Shown one piece after another: positions 10,829-23,071 of a stretch of 64,000 nucleotides of DNA. The position numbers and the translations under genes are program-made. The stretch comes from Cymodocea nodosa (Eukaryota; Streptophyta; Magnoliopsida; Alismatales; Cymodoceaceae), in assembly GCA_036874045.1 (NCBI GenBank), contig JAZBRI010000003.1, forward strand, positions 18,019,501 through 18,083,500, written 5' to 3'. The notes beneath the pieces are model-generated. The model was not told the origin of the DNA, did not search any database, and worked only from the letters and a program-made list of their open reading frames with translations. Position 1 is the first letter of the stretch. Every line of letters begins with the position of its first letter.

Positions 10829-13075
10829 TGTTTAGAATGAAAAAGTGCATAATATTAAGGTTAAATGATGGTTAATTTCATAATATTTAGCTTATCATAT
10901 AAGAATTAAGCCATTATATTATAATTGCACTATTTTATGCTTTAATGAAGGAATCTGCATAATTTCAAGGAATTAAATTTAATTTAGTATATTTCTGAAC
11001 TGTTAGTAAGTTACAAGTTTTTAATTCTTAAGTATCTGAATTTTCTGTATTTTAGAGAGTTATGTTTGATGTACCAAACAGTTATGTTTTTAAGAATAGA
11101 AGAATATTTTATTTTTTCCTAGATTACACGTGTTGAAACTTCAATGCATGACTTAAGTGAATTTTCAGTAAGTTATCTGCTAACTATTCAAAATACATCT
11201 AGGCATCAGATAGTTAAGGGTTGTAAGTCTCTGAATTATCTAAACTCATTAAGTTAGATTTATGCACGTGTTGAATTTAAATGCTTTATTATGTCATGTG
11301 AGATGCACATGTTTAACTCATTAAGTTAGCATAACTTTACGCGTTGAGTTACATGAATACACACTAAGGTAACGTGTTATGTTAGCAACTTATTTCTTTA
11401 TTGCACGTGTTTTATAGTTAAATCAATGAAGTAAGTCCATTGACTTATCTGTAACTTCACGGATCATTTATTTTCTAATGTCATTGTAGCAGTTGTAGAA
11501 ATAGGACATTCGAAGGAAAACCACGATTACACGTATCACACAAGAATTCACTCGTGGAAGGAAGAAGAAATCACCATCGTTGATATGAATGAAGGAAATC
11601 CAACCAATCATTTATGCAAAAGCAGTTACTACAGAAAGAAATATAAAAGAAGAGGAGGAAGACAAAGAAAGTGTGTGTGTAGAGGTGGAGGACCACGCTA
11701 ACTGTAGGCAGCATCGGAAGCTCCCTAAAGCTCCACACCACCACCACAATCACCAACAATTGGAGGTCTATGAGGATACTTTTCTGATCTCGGGTCGATT
11801 CTGAGCCAAACACGATGACTAACAACCACTATGAGGAGTGATCGCATCGTGGAAAGGGAAGCCATTTTCACCAAGCACTAACTCATATCTCAGGAGATCG
11901 TAAAGCTTCTAGCCTTGGTTTTGGGTTGATGCCAGTATGCTGAAGAGGAGATCATCTTACAATTCTAGATTCATGATTCTATAAGGAGAGGAGGTAGGAA
12001 TGTAAGTGATTAAGTTTTCAATGGTGTAATCACGTTGCATGTAGTGACGGAAGTTTTTACTATCAATAGAGATTTTTACATTTCACCTTTCATTCATCTT
12101 CAAGAACATATCAAAACAAAAATACCAAAAATAATAAATTATCTATGTTTACATTTAGTATTAAAGTATTGTATTGTTTATTTTGTATCGTGATTAATGT
12201 TATCATTATAAATATTGTGAATGTTTTATGTTTGTTTGATTCAAAAAATAGGAAATAGTTTTATAGTTTACTGAAATTGATTCATTCTAGATACTTAAAG
12301 ATTTTAATGGTTGCTGTTTGAAATATCTGAATGTTAGTATTGCTTAATGATAAATCTAATATTAACTAACATTAAAGAGCTTAATTAATGTTATTTACAA
12401 TCTATGGAACTGCCCAATGATTGGCCGAATTCCTTTGTAAATAAAAATATTTAATTGGAAAGATAGGCTCTTGGAGTTAACTTAAGTCTACGAGGTCAAT
12501 CCGTTGAGTTAGCCATAACTCCACGAACATAGTCTATTATATTAACTGTAACTCAATGGAGTGCTTAACTGAACACACAAACTCCAATATAAAAATCGAA
12601 ACAATACACAATTCTAACTTAATCTCTATAGGATAAACCTATACTTGCACACAAATACAATATACACTATGCACTTGCAGTTTAAACACAAATTGGAATT
12701 AATCTCTAATTTGTGTGAAAGGTTGTTTGTTTACTTCTAAAAGTAATTATTTATATAAGCAAGTTTAAGAATTAACTTAACAACCCCAAACATAAGTCTG
12801 TTGTGTTAATTGTAACTCAACGGAGTGCTTACTAAACACATATAAACTCCAATATAAAAATCGAAACAGTACACAATTCTTACTCAATCTTTGTAGGATC
12901 GACATGTACTTGCACACAAATACAATATACATTGTGCACTTGTAGTTAAAACACAAATTGGAATTAATATCTAATTTATGTGAAAAGATGTTTGTTTACT
13001 TTTAAAAGTAATTATTGATATAAGCATAAAGACAAATTAAACAAGTTTTAAAACAAAAGTTAACAACCCTAAACA
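10829..13075 (+). repeat. LTR A2, gypsy family A (2,247 bp)
   Basis: Starts TGTTTAG and ends CTAAACA, a perfect 7-bp terminal inverted repeat. A polypurine tract precedes it and a tRNA-Asp-type primer site follows eight bases later. TATAAAAG at 11,642-11,649 is the likely promoter box. The last part contains a 264-bp tandem duplication (12,531-12,794 and 12,795-13,058). It is uninterrupted and therefore the reference copy for this family. Confidence 0.88.
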
Positions 13076-13083
13076 AGCATTTC

Positions 13084-13101
13084 TAGCATTGTTGTCGGGG
13101 A
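13084..13101 (+). other. primer-binding site, tRNA-Asp type (decayed)
   Basis: TAGCATTGTTGTCGGGGA agrees with TGGCGCCGTTGCCGGGGA at 13 of 18 bases. All five differences are G-to-A or C-to-T, as expected from cytosine deamination. Confidence 0.75.
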
Positions 13102-13182
13102 TTGAGAAGCTAAGCAACTATGAGTGCTATTTTGTTTTAATAGCAAAGAGAGTGTTGTGTGTTTTATTCTATAATTGAGAAT

Positions 13183-14345
13183 ATGGCATATGCTTATGCT
13201 CAAAGATTTCTGAAACCTCTAATTAGCATATATGAATTCTACAATTTGGAAGGTCACGATATCTCTAATTGTTTGAAACTAAGACGATTGTAGATCGTTA
13301 GATCACATGAACAACAAATGAATTATCTTCAATGTAATAAAGTTGAGTATGAGAATCCTATAGTTTACCCAACTGATGGTCAGTTTAGAATGTATAATAT
13401 GTTGAGAGACAAGGAAGTTTGAGATAGGTATGATAGACTAGAGCGTAGCTTAGAGCAAAATATGGACAAACTAGAACAATACATGTGTCAGTAACAAGAA
13501 GTCAACCAATTAAACTATAGGGAAGAATATTTAGAACTTAAAATTGATATCATTTACAAAACAGAAAAAATCATAATGAAAATTGATCTAAAATTGAATT
13601 CAATGAGATTAGATGATCTAGAAAGAAAACAAAAAGCATTGGACGAATTTACAATGAAATTACAAGTTATGCAATAGGAAAACACAAATGAAAACTTTAA
13701 TGTTACAGAAGTGCATAAATTTGCAAGACATACAAACAAAAGAAAATACCAATACAATAGAATTTAAAGAATGCAATTTAAAACTAAAAACAGTTGAAGA
13801 TCATAATCACGAAAATGAAATACAAGAACATCATGAAAGTGAAGAAAATCTGGAAGATGTATGCATAACATTAAGATCTGGAACTGATGTACCACCAAGA
13901 ATTTAAAAAGAAAGTAATATGAAGGTGGATAAGAGCAAAAATCAAAATGATAATGAAAATGTAACATCTTAAAACATGGAAATCAATGAAGAAAAATGTG
14001 ATTCTGAAAATGAGACTAAAAATGATCAAACAAATGAAATGAAAGAAAAAGAATCTTTTAAATCACAATCATTAGCACCCTATACTGAAAAATTACAACA
14101 AACATTTCCTAAAAAATAATAAAAAATTAGAGAAATTTTTGAAAAAGTGCAAGTTAACATTCATTTGTTAGACTTATTGCAGAAAATGCCACCTTGTGCT
14201 AAATTTCTTAAGGTTTAGTGTACTAAGAAAAGAGAGTGAAATGTTTTAAGGAAAGTCTTTTTAGCGGAGCAAAGTAGTTCCCTATTTTTGCCACAAATTC
14301 TTAAAAAGTTATCTGATCCTAGAATCCCTATTATATCATGCAAGA
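13183..14345 (+). pseudogene. gypsy gag-protease pseudogene
   Basis: Starts at ATG 13183. Stops and at least one frame change break a lysine- and glutamate-rich coiled-coil-like protein. Near 13,866-13,895 it encodes ITLRSGT and near 14,155-14,340 QVNIHLLDLLQKMPPCAKFL, followed by LKKLSDP. These are the usual gag-to-protease linker blocks of Athila-like elements. The protein stops at the point where protease should begin and jumps at about 14,345 into sequence just before integrase. Protease, RT and RNase H are therefore absent by internal deletion. Its gag differs from that of the F-box copies. Confidence 0.75.
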
Positions 14346-14369
14346 ATTTGACCTAGAAATTAAAGATAA

Positions 14370-15780
14370 AAAGGTTATGAGAATGTAGTAGTAGATCATT
14401 TATCAAGATTACAAATAGAAAAATCAAAAATTGAAATTAAAGATAATTTTCTTGATGAACAATTAATGACCATCAACACAATGTCTTGATATGCAAACAT
14501 AGTTAATTACTTAGTTACTAGTTTAACACCTAAGGATTGGAATAGACAGGATAAGAAATTATTCTTTTCAAGAGTAAAATATTACTATTGGGAAGATCCA
14601 TACTAATTTAAGAAATGTCCTGATCTAGTTTTAAGGAGGTGTGTTCTAGAAACTAAATATCAGAGCATATTGTCGTTCTGTCATGACCAAGCATGTGGAG
14701 GGCATTTTAGTTCAGGGAAAACTACTGCCAAAATTCTATAATGTGAATTTTATTGACCAACACTATTCAAAGATGCTCACAAATACTGCTTAAGTTGTTT
14801 AAGATGTCAACAAATAGAAAGAATATCAAAGAGGAATATGATGCCCCTTAATCCTATTGTTGAGGTTGAAATCTTTGATGTATGGGGAATAGATTTTATG
14901 GGTCTATTTCCTATGTCTAATCAATTTAATTATATATTGTTGGGGGTGGATTATGTATCTAAATGGATAGAAGCTATTCCCACAAAAACTAATGACAACA
15001 AAGTAGTAATACATTTTATAAGAACTAATACAATTGCTAGATTTGGAATACTTAAAGCTATTATCAGTGATAGAGGAACTCATTTCTGTAATAGAAGTTT
15101 TGAAGTCTTAATAAAGAAATATGGAGTAAATCACAAAATTGCAATATCATATCATCCGCAAACAAGTGGATAGGTAGAAAGTGCAAACAAACAAATTAAG
15201 TTAATCTTAGAAAAAGTAGTAAATCCTACTAGAAAAAATTAGGCTAATAGATTAATAGATGCACTTTGGGCTTATAGAATTGCTTATGAGACAAGCTTAG
15301 GTATGTCACCTTTTAGGCTAGTATATGGAAAAAGTTGTCATTTACTAGCTAAAATTGAACATAAAGCTTATTGGGCATTAAAAACTCTGAACAGTAATTT
15401 AAATCAAGCTATTTAAAATAGGAAAATGCAATTGATTGAATTAGAAGAATTTAGGAATGAAGCTTATTTGAAAATTGTAAGAGAAAATGAAGTTCTAGCA
15501 TGACAAGAAAATTATTCCAAAAACCTTTGAAATAGGATAAGAAGTACATCTTTACATGACTAAAATCCATAACCATCTAGGAAAATTAAGATCTAGATGG
15601 GCAAGACCTTACATAATTCGAAATATTTATTCCTATGGAGCTATTGAAATTAAAAATCCTAAAAATCAGAATATATTTAAAGTAAATGGATAAAGACTTA
15701 TACCTATTTTGAAAATACTAAAAAGTTCCTTTGGAATTATAAAAGATGTAAGAGTAGAGGACTACTCGAACTTTACTTAG
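14370..15780 (+). pseudogene. gypsy integrase pseudogene
   Basis: Begins with the RNase H/integrase boundary VVVDHLSRL. The zinc-binding region has H..HFSSGKT and CLSCLRCQ. The catalytic core shows D in GIDFMG (near 14,896), D in SDRGTHF (near 15,070) and E in VESANKQIK just after a TAG at 15,171-15,173. The C-terminal part carries the LRSRWARPY and VNG.RLIPI blocks usual in this family, and the frame ends at TAG 15778-15780. Several stops make it inactive. It integrated cDNA for the parent element. Confidence 0.85.
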
Positions 15781-16480
15781 TAAGAAATTATCTAAGTGTG
15801 TGTTAAAAAATATATATATATTATTTAAACATAGTCACGGTTCAATCGAAAGAAATTATCAGTTTTACCAAAACATATAAAAAAAGAAAAAAATCATTGT
15901 AGTTCAACCAACAAGATCAATCGGTCTAACTGAAACATTAAAAACATAAAAAATCTATATATTATATTAAGTAAAAATGTCGGTTTTACCAAAGCATAGT
16001 ATCAGTTTAACCGATAGAAAAAAAAGAGAATTTAATTTCAATTCAACCGAGGAATGTAACGGTTTGACCGAAATTCTAAAATGTTAAAAAATTAAGAGTT
16101 GGTTAGACTAGAAATTCTTCAGTCTTGACTGAAGTAAAAATTATTATTATAAGTATTTTTATTTGTTATAACTTTACGAGAAGTCCATTGAGTTACACTT
16201 AACTCAAAGAACTTACTCCATTGAGTCTAGGATAGTTAATGAGCTTACCCCATTGAGTAAATCGTAGTTAAGTCCACAAACATAGTCCGTGGAGTAAATC
16301 GTAACTCCATGGAGAGGTGAATGAGAGAGCGAGAGTTTGCACGGGAAAATGACCTGATTACCTGCCTAAACTTAGGGCTTATTTATACTAAAACTTAGGA
16401 TTTAGGGGCATTATCTGCAGAATCATTAAGAACTTAGAACAGTAGAGATCAAAGCAATTATGTTCCATTCCATTACTCCA
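15781..16480 (+). other. spacer between integrase and ORF3 with GGTT/AACC motif field and LTR-type motifs
   Basis: No ORF. From 15,837 to 16,130 about ten copies of a short partly palindromic motif occur, such as CGGTTTGACCGA near 16,060, CGGTTTTACC near 15,980 and AGTTTAACCGAT near 16,005. From 16,160 to 16,320 come repeated TCCATTGAGTTA / TAACTCCATGGAG words like those in the LTRs, then TTATTTATAC near 16,379 as a weak TATA candidate about 175 bp before the ORF3 ATG. Confidence 0.5.
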
Positions 16481-16553
16481 CGATGACAAAGATGACGCCA
16501 AAGTTCTAGGAGGACGTAGTTGACACGACATGATTTCTTAAAGAATCTAAAAA

Positions 16554-16725
16554 ATGGCACACGAGGTAGAAGATTAGAAATACAACAAGGGAAAAAGAAC
16601 TACAAAAGGTAGAATCTAACCTTTTCTACTGGAGGAAAGTTTTAGTAGATTTAGGCATAAAAATACTTAGATTATGGAAACAAGAATCAAAGTAGCCACA
16701 AAAGTTGCATTAAATAGAGAGAGAA
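16554..16725 (+). pseudogene. 5' part of gypsy third ORF (ORF3), split by copia B
   Basis: The frame beginning ATGGCACACGAG runs, with stops, into the copia B target site. It resumes in the same phase at 27,599 when one copy of GAGAA is removed. The residues are basic (KYNKGKRTTKGR). See 27,599-29,617 for the remainder. Confidence 0.5.
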
Positions 16726-18484
16726 TGTTGAGTATTTTGTTTTGATGATGTGTGCTGAATGAAAATAATCATATTTGCTCAATTACTATTGCTTGTGAAA
16801 AGAAATTAAAATCATCAATTAATATAGAAAAAGCTTACTGATATAAATACTTGTCTATATTGGATCTAAAGTTAATAACTAGTCGTTTCGTTGCATTAAT
16901 TTCTCATTTAGCTAAACATTAAGTTAACGTGTGTTTTTATTGAAAAGCATGATATGTTTTAAAGTTATATCTTTTGTATCATGAACAGTGCACGTTTAGA
17001 CAACTCGTTAAGTTAGAGTTTTGTTTGTATAGAGGTCACGTGAGAACTCGTTAAGTTAAATGCTTAAAGGTTAAAATAGGTCACGTGATAACTCATTAAG
17101 TTAATGAGTAAAAGAAGAGACGAACTCGTTAAGTTAGTGTTATACACGTGGTGAAATTATAAGTTACGAATGTTGTATTGTATCACATGAGGTGCACATG
17201 TTTAACTCGTTAAGTTAACATAACTAAACGCGTTGAATTGCTATATTGAATACTAAGGCAACGCGTTAGGTTAGCATTATAAACTTAAGTTGTTATTTTT
17301 GCACGTGGTAAAATTCTTATTATAAAAACATTTGTTTGTTACTGAATCGGTGAGTTAAAGTTTTTTCGGAGACTTACAGTTGTAACTATCCAAAAGGTAA
17401 CTTAAGTCATGTTTTCAAGTCTTGACACGTGTCTCACTAGTTTTATAATATAAAGAGTTTTTCGGTGACTTACATCTGTAACTATCCGAAACTTAAACTG
17501 TTTTCGATGAGTTATCATTTAACCTTCCGAAAGAAAGGTTAAGCTGGTTCGTTAAGTTAGCATAACACCATGGACTTAGTTCGTTGAGTTAGCTATAGTA
17601 CTTGTCACGTGAAATGTCACATGAGGAACTCGTTAAGTTAGAAACGTTAAGTTATATATATATACTTGTGTTACTCGTTTAGTTAACATTAAAGTAACGA
17701 CTTCTTATTACATTGATGAAAAATTTTTGGATGAGAAAGTTTATTTTGTAGGAAATTTTTCAGAGATTTAGGACTGACGATTAAAGAAAATTTGAAATAT
17801 AAGTGTGGGTTAGAACGTGTGTGTTTCAATGAAGGAAAAAGAAAAGACGTGGAGAAGTAGAAAACTAGTAGTGGTTAAACATGAAGGATATGCATGAAAT
17901 GAAGATACAGTATAAAAGGCATAGAATTCTCATTGATCAAACTATCCTTGCACACAAAACGAAAAATCTTTTCAATGATCAAACCATCCCTGCACACCAA
18001 AAGAAAAATCTTTTTCAAGGATCAAAAACACCTCTTCGGGAAAAATCTCTCAAGTGGAAGAAAATTCAGTGAAGCATAAAAAGGTAAGATTTACGTCACT
18101 GAAGATTTGAAGTATCAGAAGAAAGCAAATTCGGTGAAGCATAAAAAGACAAGATATTCGTTACTGAAGAATTACTGAAGAAGAAAGAAGAAGAAGAAGA
18201 AGAAGAAAGATCTCAAACAGGGAGAAATGTTTTAAATTCCGCAAATTAGTTTTCTCTATTTGTAGTTATGAAATTGTATAGATGAAACATGGTATCGAAA
18301 TGTAATTGCATCTACAATTTCTGAGGAGAATTGAATTGTATAGTGTAATTGAAATCTTGAATAAAAATGATTTTATGAAAACAATGTCTCGACTTGTTTT
18401 TGAGTTTTAAAGTTTCAATTATATTTCAGAAAATATTAAAAATACACAATTCACCCCCTTCTTGTGTACTCATACGATCCTACA
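16726..18484 (+). repeat. 5' LTR of copia B
   Basis: TATA box TATAAAAG at 17,911-17,918 and AATAAA at 18,360-18,365 divide U3, R and U5. U3 carries five CACGTG palindromes (17,037; 17,082; 17,145; 17,302; 17,606) and repeated AACTCGTTAAGTTA words. A GAA-rich microsatellite lies near 18,180-18,205. Confidence 0.92.
17911..17918 (+). promoter_or_regulatory. TATA box of copia B 5' LTR
   Basis: TATAAAAG sits in a good position for transcription starting near 17,940. The equivalent site in the 3' LTR is TATAAAA at 27,024-27,030. Confidence 0.6.
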
Positions 18485-18486
18485 AG

Positions 18487-18498
18487 TGGTATCAAAGC
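18487..18498 (+). other. primer-binding site of copia B
   Basis: TGGTATCAAAGC, two bases after the LTR, differs by one base from TGGTATCAGAGC, the usual initiator-Met tRNA site of copia elements. Confidence 0.88.
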
Positions 18499-18683
18499 TT
18501 TGTTAATAATCTTTGATATAAAATCGATACCAACTTATTTAATATCATTGCTTATTCTACCTTCTTTGTTTTTAAACAGAAATTAATATCTGAGCATCCG
18601 TTTAACATTCTTGATTTAAGGCTCAAGTTGCTTTAAAGTTTTAGACTATTTAAAATCAAATAGGTTGAAAAATCTAAGGTAAG

Positions 18684-20576
18684 ATGACTACTGGAAATGG
18701 TAATTTTTCTTTATATGAAGGCCAAAATCTTAATCGTCCTCCTTTATTTGATGGAATACATTTTGAATATTGGAAATATAGGATGATTGTTTTTCTTCAA
18801 AGTATAGATCATAAGTTGTGGTTCATGATTTCTAAACCATATACTTTGTTAACTACTCCTTATAATACTTGGACAATTATTGAAAAAGAAAATGAAACTT
18901 TGAATGCTAAGGGCTTAAATATTCTATTTTGTGCATTGAGTTATGAACAGTTTTGTAAAGTGTCGACATATAAATCTGCTTATGAGGTGTGGCATCCATT
19001 AGAAGTTTCACAAGAAGGTACTTCTCAAGTTAAAGAGACTAAAATAAGCATATTAATTCATAAGTATGAACTCTTTAAGATGCATGAAGACGAAAATATT
19101 TCTAAGATGTTTTCCAGATTTCTTGATATCATAAACTCTTTAAAATGTTTAGGAAAGAATTTTGAATAGAAGGATTTGGTGAGGAAAATTCTCAGATCCC
19201 TAAGTTCTAAATGATCACAGAAAATAACATCAATTGAGGAATCACGAAATTTAAATGTTTATACTATGAATGAACTTATAAGTAACTTAACAGCTTATGA
19301 AATTAAATTAAATGAATCACTGAATCACAACAAACTAAAAATGAAGAAAGAAATAGGCTTCAAAATTAATTCAGATTCTGATATATCTACTAATTCTGAC
19401 AAAGATTTGATTTTGCTGACTAGGAAATTCAAGAAAGCATGGAAAGCTAGGAAACAACAAATGAACAAAAATGATAAACCCTCAACGTCAAAATCACTGA
19501 ATGACAAGAATTCTTCATCTAGAAAGTATGTATGTTACAACTGTAAGAAACCTAGACATCTTTCTCTAGACTGTCCTATGAGGAAAAATGAAAAGCAAAG
19601 TAGGACAAATCAGAAGAAGACGGTTGAGATTTGCAAAAATTTAGATTTAATGAATGTATCTTGCATGAACAAATACAGAATATAAATGCTGAAAAATTAA
19701 AGATAGAATCTGAAAATGAAATGTTGAGAAATAATATAAATGAACTTGAATTAGAGATAGATAAATTAAAACTGAGAGAGCAAGATTTAAATTCTACCAT
19801 TGAGAAATGGAATTTAACTCAAACTAAGTTAGACAAACTAACTAGTACCCCTGCGGTGTCTTATAAATTTGGCTTAGGATTTGATTATCCTAAATCTCAA
19901 GCCAATAAAGGATTTATTAGTTGCAGTTCAAGTAAATCTAAGACTAAAATTCCTTTTATTATGAAACAAGGTAATAAATATGTAGAAGTAGGTACTTCAA
20001 GGGATGAATCATGTAGTAATAATATAAATCAATGTGATTTGTCAAATTGTACTTCTAACATGACTATAAATGTTTCTAAAAATCTTGTTTCTTGTTTTGG
20101 AAATTCAGTCTCTAATGTTTCTAAAATTTCAGACAATTGTAGTAAACTGAAAAATTAGAAACCTTTGCATGTAATTCAATACACTGGTATTAGACCAATT
20201 ACTCATTCTACATGTGATAAAACTAAAAATTCTTGTGTAGAAAAAGATTTTGTATGTACGGAAAATGTTAATATAAGTACAAAATCTTGGTATGAACTTA
20301 CTGAAATGTATGAGCATGACCAAAATAAATTAAAATCTGATAAAAATATGTTTGGTCTTGATTATATTACATTTGAAAACAAAAAGAATGATTGTAAAAG
20401 CAATAATGCTATATGTGAGTATGCAGCTAATGATAAATCAATAGTACTTACAATTAATAAGAATATAAATGATAATGTTAAACTATTTTTAAACAAAAAG
20501 AAGAAATATGTGTTTAATGAACTTGTCCTCAACAACATTGGGTACCAAGAAAAAGTTTTTCTTAATTTGTGTTGTA
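18684..20576 (+). pseudogene. copia B gag pseudogene
   Basis: ATG 18684 starts MTTGNGNFSLYEGQNLNRPP, with PLFDGIHFEYWKYRM, the standard N-terminus of Sirevirus gag. A CCHC knuckle CYNCKKPRHLSLDC lies at about 19,534-19,575. Stops occur at 19,167-19,169 and near 19,213 in the first frame. A frameshift near 19,630 leads into a coiled-coil stretch (19,631-20,156), and another region continues to about 20,570. The long C-terminal coiled coil is typical of Sirevirus gag. The protein would package element RNA in cytoplasmic particles. Confidence 0.85.
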
Positions 20577-20577
20577 G

Positions 20578-21480
20578 GAGGAAACAACATCAAAATGGAT
20601 CTTGGACAATGGAGCGTCAAGTCACATGACCGGACGGAAAAGTCTACTTCAAATTAAGCAAATGGATAAAGGTATATTTTTAAATCAGGAAAAATATGCA
20701 GATGAAATGCTTAAGAAATTTAATTTTAATGATACAAGGATTCGAGGAACTCCTATAAGTACTACTTTAAAGTTAGATATTGATGACATAGGAAAATCTA
20801 TAGATCAAAGAAAATATAGAAGTATGATTGGTTCTTTACTTTATTTGACTGCTAATAGACCTGATATTATGTTTGCTGTGTGTGTTTGTGCTAAATTTCA
20901 ATCTAATCCTAAAGAATCACACTTAATTGCATTTAAAAGAATATTTAGATATATACAAGGAACTAAAAATTTCAGACTATATTATTCTAAGGATAGTTCA
21001 ATAGATCTTATAGGATATACTGATGCTGATTATGCAGGATCTAAATTTGATAGAAAGAGTACCGGTGGCACATGTCAATTATTGGGAAATAATTTGGTGT
21101 CATTGTTTAGTAAAAAGCAAAATTGTGTAGCACTTTCTACTACAGAAGCTAAATATGTTGCTGCTGCACTGTGTTGCACTTAGATTCTTTGGATAAGGCA
21201 AACTTTAGAAGATTTTGGATTATCTTTTGATACAACTGAGATTTATTGTGATAGTAGTTCTACAATAAATCTTTTCAAAAATCCTGTATTACATTCAAGA
21301 GCAAAGCATATAGAGGTTAGACATCATTTTCTAAGAGATAACGTAATTAAAGGAAAAATTAAATTAGAATTTGTGTCTAGTAAAAATCAATTAGCTGATA
21401 TATTTACAAAACCTCTAGACAAAAATACATTCTGCAACATTAGATTAAATTTAGGTATTTGTAGGCTATGTGATGTGTAA
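20578..21480 (+). pseudogene. copia B pol: protease start fused in frame to RT end and RNase H
   Basis: One frame encodes the protease active-site region WILDNGASSHMTG. After SLL it is joined directly to the RT C-terminal part (IKQMDKGIFLNQEKYADEML, then RSMIGSLLYLTANRPDIMF). RNase H follows with D in YTDADYAG, E in STTEAKY and D in YCDSSST, and ends FTKPLDKN. A single TAG at 21,181-21,183 interrupts it; the frame ends at TAA 21478-21480. Integrase and the RT catalytic YVDD region are gone. An otherwise clean frame across the junction (near 20,645) is unusual for a simple decay deletion. Confidence 0.88.
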
Positions 21481-22739
21481 AATGCTTAAACTCCACATAA
21501 AAAGATAAATATTATTAATGATGTTGTTCACCTCATAGATATTATATACTTATCATAAATATCTAAAGTAATATCTAAACTGCTACTTAAGATACTATGT
21601 ATTTATTGTAAAATCATAGTAGTATCTTTTTGATTTTAAGTAGTTTATCAATTTTAATGGATTTTACGATTTTAAGTGGAAGTGTAAATGAAAAACATTA
21701 AATACTTTTGACATTCTGAAATTTTGATTAAATGTTTTCTTTGAATCAAGGAAAATGCATATAATCATGCATAAATTTGACTTAATTGATTAAACTTGTA
21801 GAATAAGTTATATATAACTCATCTTAAACTGTTAATCAAAAGTATAAGCTTATTGAAACTGATTCATATTCTCAGTACAATCATAGAAGTAAAAAATTGT
21901 ATGAGATTTGTGTTTTATTGCATCTGTATTAATGGAATACATATATACTATGCTTAAAATGAAAAGTGCTTACAAAGTGAAAATCTTTGAGAGTTTATTG
22001 ATTAGTTTGATCACGAGCCTTTTGTACTTGAGCAGATAGGTATGTAAGGATTGTTGTCCTCAAAAAGGATTCTTTAAATCTGGCAACTTAAGGTCCTGAT
22101 CAGATCTGGGATTGTTGACTGAAAGCTCATTACACAGGTACATTAGAAAGCTCTTGTATGATTCAAGCTTTTCAACTTAACTTTTAAAGAAAATTATCAA
22201 TATTCACTATTTTGAAAAAAAAAAAAAAAATTTATTTCATTAATTACAGATATCTTTGAATCGCATATAGTTTCTACCAATATGACTACTGATTTATTGA
22301 ATCAACATTAGTACTTTTGAAAATGTTTATTTGAGATACATTCTTTTATTCTCCTTGAATTAATCACATTGAGTTCACAGCTATGTCTTGATTCATATAT
22401 AGTAGGAATTGATTCTGGAAATCATTTTTGATGATGTCAGGATAACGGAAGTCTTTGAAAAGAAAATTTAAAAGTATAGTTATACTTAACATATATTGTC
22501 ACTACAAGTATATTTTGTATTTTGATTAAATATATTTGAAGTATATTTGTAGGGGGAGGATTAACAATGTCGAAAACAGATTAATATATTTTAGAATACA
22601 AATCTTAGTTAATCTAAATTAATGTCCTCTTAAAATCTTGATGAAATAATTTAAAAAGACAAATATATTATTTTAGATTCAAAAGACAAAATGTTCAAAT
22701 AGTTTACAATGTTCTCAAGATAATGTTAAGTTTAGCATG
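21481..22739 (+). other. non-coding module of copia B shared with gypsy family A
   Basis: From about 21,600 to 22,640 the order of blocks matches the tails of the gypsy F-box copies: TTGATTAAACTTGTAGAAT, TTTGATCACGAGCCTTTTG, GGTATGTAAGGATTGTTG, CTCTTGTATGATTCAAGC. A purine-rich AGGGGGAGGA lies at 22,551-22,560, where the gypsy copies have a TTTGCAG/GTTGAAG sequence. No ORF. Confidence 0.75.
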
Positions 22740-23060
22740 TGTGTTGTTTTCGGAAGGTTTCAGTTGGAAGCATCCGAAACTTGTTTAAGTGTACTAACTA
22801 GACGTTATATTAGATAAGGTAACGTGTAAAACTACCTCTAGACAGCGTTTTACTCGTTAGGTTAGTTAACTCAACGAGTTATACTTGAATATTTTGGGTA
22901 CCTTTATTGAATAAGCTTTATTCAATATTTATTTAACTTCTAAACCTGACTTCTCTTCACGTTGAGTTATACACCTAAAAATCCTATTTAAACACTTATT
23001 ACACGGGCACTTAGGTTATTTGTAAACTTTGTCAAGAAAATCTTTCCCGCTTGTTGCTGT
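22740..23060 (+). promoter_or_regulatory. LTR-vocabulary cassette with TATA-like box upstream of copia B ORF3
   Basis: Contains TTTTCGGAAGGTTTC, ACTCGTTAGGTTAGTTAACTC and AACGAGTTATAC words, as in the LTRs, then CTATTTAAAC near 22,984, about 85 bp before the ORF3 ATG. This could be an internal promoter; that is inference only. Confidence 0.4.
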
Positions 23061-23071
23061 TACAACCTACG

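Noticed and set aside
11571..11825. Overlapping ORFs on both strands in LTR A2, one histidine-rich
   Set aside because: They lie inside an LTR and correspond to non-open sequence in LTRs A1 and A3.
17881..18072. 63-codon ORF in the copia B 5' LTR, matched antisense in the solo LTR at 4,886-5,083
   Set aside because: It overlaps the LTR TATA box, starts upstream of the expected RNA start and is broken by a stop in the 3' LTR; its apparent conservation follows from LTR identity.
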